A stretch of DNA of 6,325 nt, taken from assembly GCA_903894655.1 (NCBI GenBank), contig CAITQY010000344.1:1-6325 (forward strand), in the 5' to 3' direction. The translations under genes were made by a program, and so were the position numbers. Every line of letters starts with the position of its first letter. Position 1 is the first letter of the stretch. This document shows, piece by piece, positions 4,256-6,325 of this stretch. The notes under the pieces are model-generated. The model was not told where the DNA came from, ran no database searches, and saw only the letters and a list, made by a program, of their open reading frames with translations. Origin of the DNA: an uncultured Gemmatimonadota bacterium (GTDB lineage Bacteria > Gemmatimonadota > Gemmatimonadetes > Gemmatimonadales > Gemmatimonadaceae).

Positions 4256-6325
4256 CCGGCGGATGCCAGGCGAGAGAAGATTCCAGCCGCCGCGGCGATC
4301 GCCGCATCCAGGCTGTCAGCCTCGACCCCAGCCTGCGCCATGTGCGGCTTGCCGCCACCACGTCCGCCGACCGTCGCCGCCACCTCACGCACGACGATGT
4401 CAGCACGCAGCCCCCGATCGCGCGCGTCGTCGGTCGATACGGCCAACAGCGCGCCCTTGCCATCAGCCAATACGGCGCCCAGCACCGCGACGCCGCTGCC
4501 GAGTGCTTCCCGGAGCGAATCGCCGAGCGCCTGCAGCGCCTTCACATCAACCACGTCGACCCGCGTGCAGAGGAATCGCACACCGCTCACTTCGGTGGCC
4601 TGACTGGCCAACTGCTGCGCCACACCGCCACCGGACACGCCGCCCCGCATGGCCTCATCGAGACGCTTTTCCAGCTGCTTTCGCTCGTCGATCAGGGCAT
4701 CGAGCTTCTTCTCGATCTGCTCAATGTTCGTGGCGGTGCCGGCCATCGGCACCTTGAGGCGCGTCGCCACCTGCACTAGCGCCCGCTCGCGATCCGCGAG
4801 GAACTGGAAAGCACGCGGCCCGGTCACCGCCTCAATGCGGCGTACCCCAGCGGCCACGCCGCCTTCAGAGACAATGCGCATCAGGCCGATTTCGGCAGTG
4901 TTCCGGACGTGCGTTCCGCCGCACAGCTCGACCGACAGCGAGGGAATCTCGACCACCCGTACCACATCGCCGTACTTCTCGCCGAACAGAGCCATCGCGC
5001 CCTGTGCCACGGCCTCGGCGTATGCCGACTCGCGAGTCATGACTGGCGCGGCCGTCCAAATACCCGTATTCACCTGCGCTTCGATCGCGACGAGCTGGTC
5101 AGGCGTGAGCGGACCATGGTGTGTGAAGTCGAATCGCAAACGGTCTGGGGAGACCAGCGATCCAGCCTGATGCACGTGCTCGCCCAGCACATTGCGCAGG
5201 GCCGCATGCAGGAGGTGCGTTGCGGTGTGGTTGCGCTCGGTGTCATGACGCCGCTCACGCAGTACCACGGCGTGCGCCTGCCCGAACGTGATCTCACCGG
5301 TGGCCGTCCCGATGGCGGCGATGCGGCCATCAAGCTTCTTGACTTCGGACACACTCACCGACCAGCCGGGGCCGGTAATGGTGCCATGATCCGAGACCTG
5401 TCCACCCGACTCCGCGTAGAACGGTGTCTCGCGCAGCATCACCGCGACACGGCCATCCGGCAGCGCGCGCACGGCGGTCACGACCGTGTCCGCTTCGGTC
5501 ACGTCGTAGCCCACGAAACGGCCCAGCTTGGCGGCAAGCTGCTGATCGTGCGTCCACTGGGTCGGATCGCCGAAATCGTCGGCGCTCACGGTGATCTGCC
5601 GCGACTTCCGCTCGTCCTGCGACTGCTTGCGCTGCGCGGACAACGACTGCTCGAAGCCGGCGATGTCGACGAGGTAACCGCGCTCACGTGCCATCAGCTC
5701 GGTCAGGTCGATCGGGAAGCCAAACGTGTCATACAGACGGAAGGCGTCCTCACCCGACAGCGTGCCGCGCATGGTCGTCGACCCCTGCGTGGATGCCGCC
5801 GGCGCCAGCTCTTCGAAGCGCGTCATGCCCGCATCGATCGTCGTGAGGAAGCGCTCTTCCTCGGCCCGCGTGGTCTCGAGGATGTGCTTCCGGCGCACAT
5901 GCAGCTCGGGATACAGGTCACGCATCGTTTCGATGACGACGTCGACCACGTGCACCAGCGTGGGCTCGCGGCGCCCGAGCAGCCAGGCGTGCCGCACAGC
6001 GCGGCGCAGAATGCGGCGCAGCACGTAGCCGCGCCCTTCGTTACTCGGGAAGACACCATCGGCCAGCAGAAACGCCGTCGCCCGCGCATGGTCGGCGATC
6101 ACGCGGAACGACGCCGGATCGATCTCACGTCCATCCTTGCCGACGGCAGTGCCAAGGCCGACGCCCGGACGGTACGGGTAGCCGATTCCCACGACCTCTT
6201 CCACCTTCGCAATCAGCGGACGGAAGCTATCGGTGTGGAAATTATTCGTGACGACCTGCATGACGGCGGCAATACGCTCGAGCCCCGCGCCAGTATCGAC
6301 CGACGGCTTAGGGAGCGGCACCATC
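4252..6325 (-). CDS. alaS: Alanyl-tRNA synthetase, N-terminally cut by the window edge
   Basis: Charges tRNA-Ala with alanine and clears mischarged Ser- and Gly-tRNA-Ala; cytoplasmic. The visible 690 residues (counted from the Met at 6324) begin at PLPKPSVDTGAGLERIAAV, which closes the class II catalytic domain. By comparison with E. coli AlaRS, roughly the first 220 residues lie outside the window. The tRNA-recognition region follows. The editing domain has its zinc-type ligands: H366 and H370 in HTATH, and C468 and H472 in CGGTH. After that comes a coiled-coil-like stretch (about 535-565, EQIEKKLDALIDERKQLEK) and the C-Ala domain with GGRGGGKPHMAQAG at 653-666. All domains from the editing site on look intact and functional. 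The stop overlaps the start of the next gene by four bases. Its promoter lies outside the window. Confidence 0.97.
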   Translation of the reverse strand, partial: MVPLPKPSVDTGAGLERIAAVMQVVTNNFHTDSFRPLIAKVEEVVGIGYPYRPGVGLGTAVGKDGREIDPASFRVIADHARATAFLLADGVFPSNEGRGYVLRRILRRAVRHAWLLGRREPTLVHVVDVVIETMRDLYPELHVRRKHILETTRAEEERFLTTIDAGMTRFEELAPAASTQGSTTMRGTLSGEDAFRLYDTFGFPIDLTELMARERGYLVDIAGFEQSLSAQRKQSQDERKSRQITVSADDFGDPTQWTHDQQLAAKLGRFVGYDVTEADTVVTAVRALPDGRVAVMLRETPFYAESGGQVSDHGTITGPGWSVSVSEVKKLDGRIAAIGTATGEITFGQAHAVVLRERRHDTERNHTATHLLHAALRNVLGEHVHQAGSLVSPDRLRFDFTHHGPLTPDQLVAIEAQVNTGIWTAAPVMTRESAYAEAVAQGAMALFGEKYGDVVRVVEIPSLSVELCGGTHVRNTAEIGLMRIVSEGGVAAGVRRIEAVTGPRAFQFLADRERALVQVATRLKVPMAGTATNIEQIEKKLDALIDERKQLEKRLDEAMRGGVSGGGVAQQLASQATEVSGVRFLCTRVDVVDVKALQALGDSLREALGSGVAVLGAVLADGKGALLAVSTDDARDRGLRADIVVREVAATVGGRGGGKPHMAQAGVEADSLDAAIAAAAGIFSRLASAG

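Noticed and set aside
3774..4757. Plus-strand open frame of 327 codons opposite alaS and the 122-residue gene
   Set aside because: Its product is an Arg/Pro/His-rich sequence with no domain pattern, and the opposite strand encodes the conserved AlaRS C-terminal domain.

Overview
The window is a dense, GC-rich (roughly 65% by eye) stretch of bacterial chromosome in which every supported gene lies on the minus strand. Read in the direction of transcription (high to low coordinates), the order is: alaS (its N-terminus is outside the window), a 122-residue protein of unknown function, a PHP-family phosphatase of the CpsB/YwqE type, the sedoheptulose-7-phosphate isomerase gmhA, a short-chain dehydrogenase/reductase, the tRNA nucleotidyltransferase cca, a 71-codon unknown ORF, and the first 32 codons of rarA. 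Long plus-strand reading frames exist, but they look like shadows of these genes.

Organism: a high-GC diderm bacterium. The heptose isomerase points to an LPS- or heptose-bearing envelope. The composition and this gene mix remind me of Gemmatimonadota, but that is an impression, not something the sequence proves.

Layout. 6325-4252 is alaS, with editing and C-Ala domains intact. 4255-3887 is an unknown gene joined to alaS by a GTGA overlap. 3828-3085 is the PHP phosphatase, probably started at a TTG behind an AGGAGG ribosome binding site. 3054-2449 is gmhA, 30 bases further on. 2448-2362 is the largest gap (87 bases); it is AT-rich and holds a perfect 8-bp hairpin. 2361-1609 is the SDR. cca follows with no ordinary start codon where the family should begin. 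It then leads through two 4-base overlaps (GTGA, ATGA) into a small ORF and into rarA.

How they fit together: alaS and cca share a tRNA theme (charging of tRNA-Ala, building the 3' CCA end). rarA is replication-fork maintenance. The phosphatase, gmhA and perhaps the SDR look like a surface-polysaccharide or heptose group placed between the housekeeping genes. Tight spacing and overlaps suggest mostly co-transcribed genes. The 87-base gap is the likeliest place for an internal promoter or a transcript boundary.

I see no mobile element, CRISPR array, rRNA or tRNA gene, and no clearly new multi-gene system. The points most worth checking are the cca start, the two unknown ORFs coupled by overlaps, and the phosphatase-gmhA pairing.
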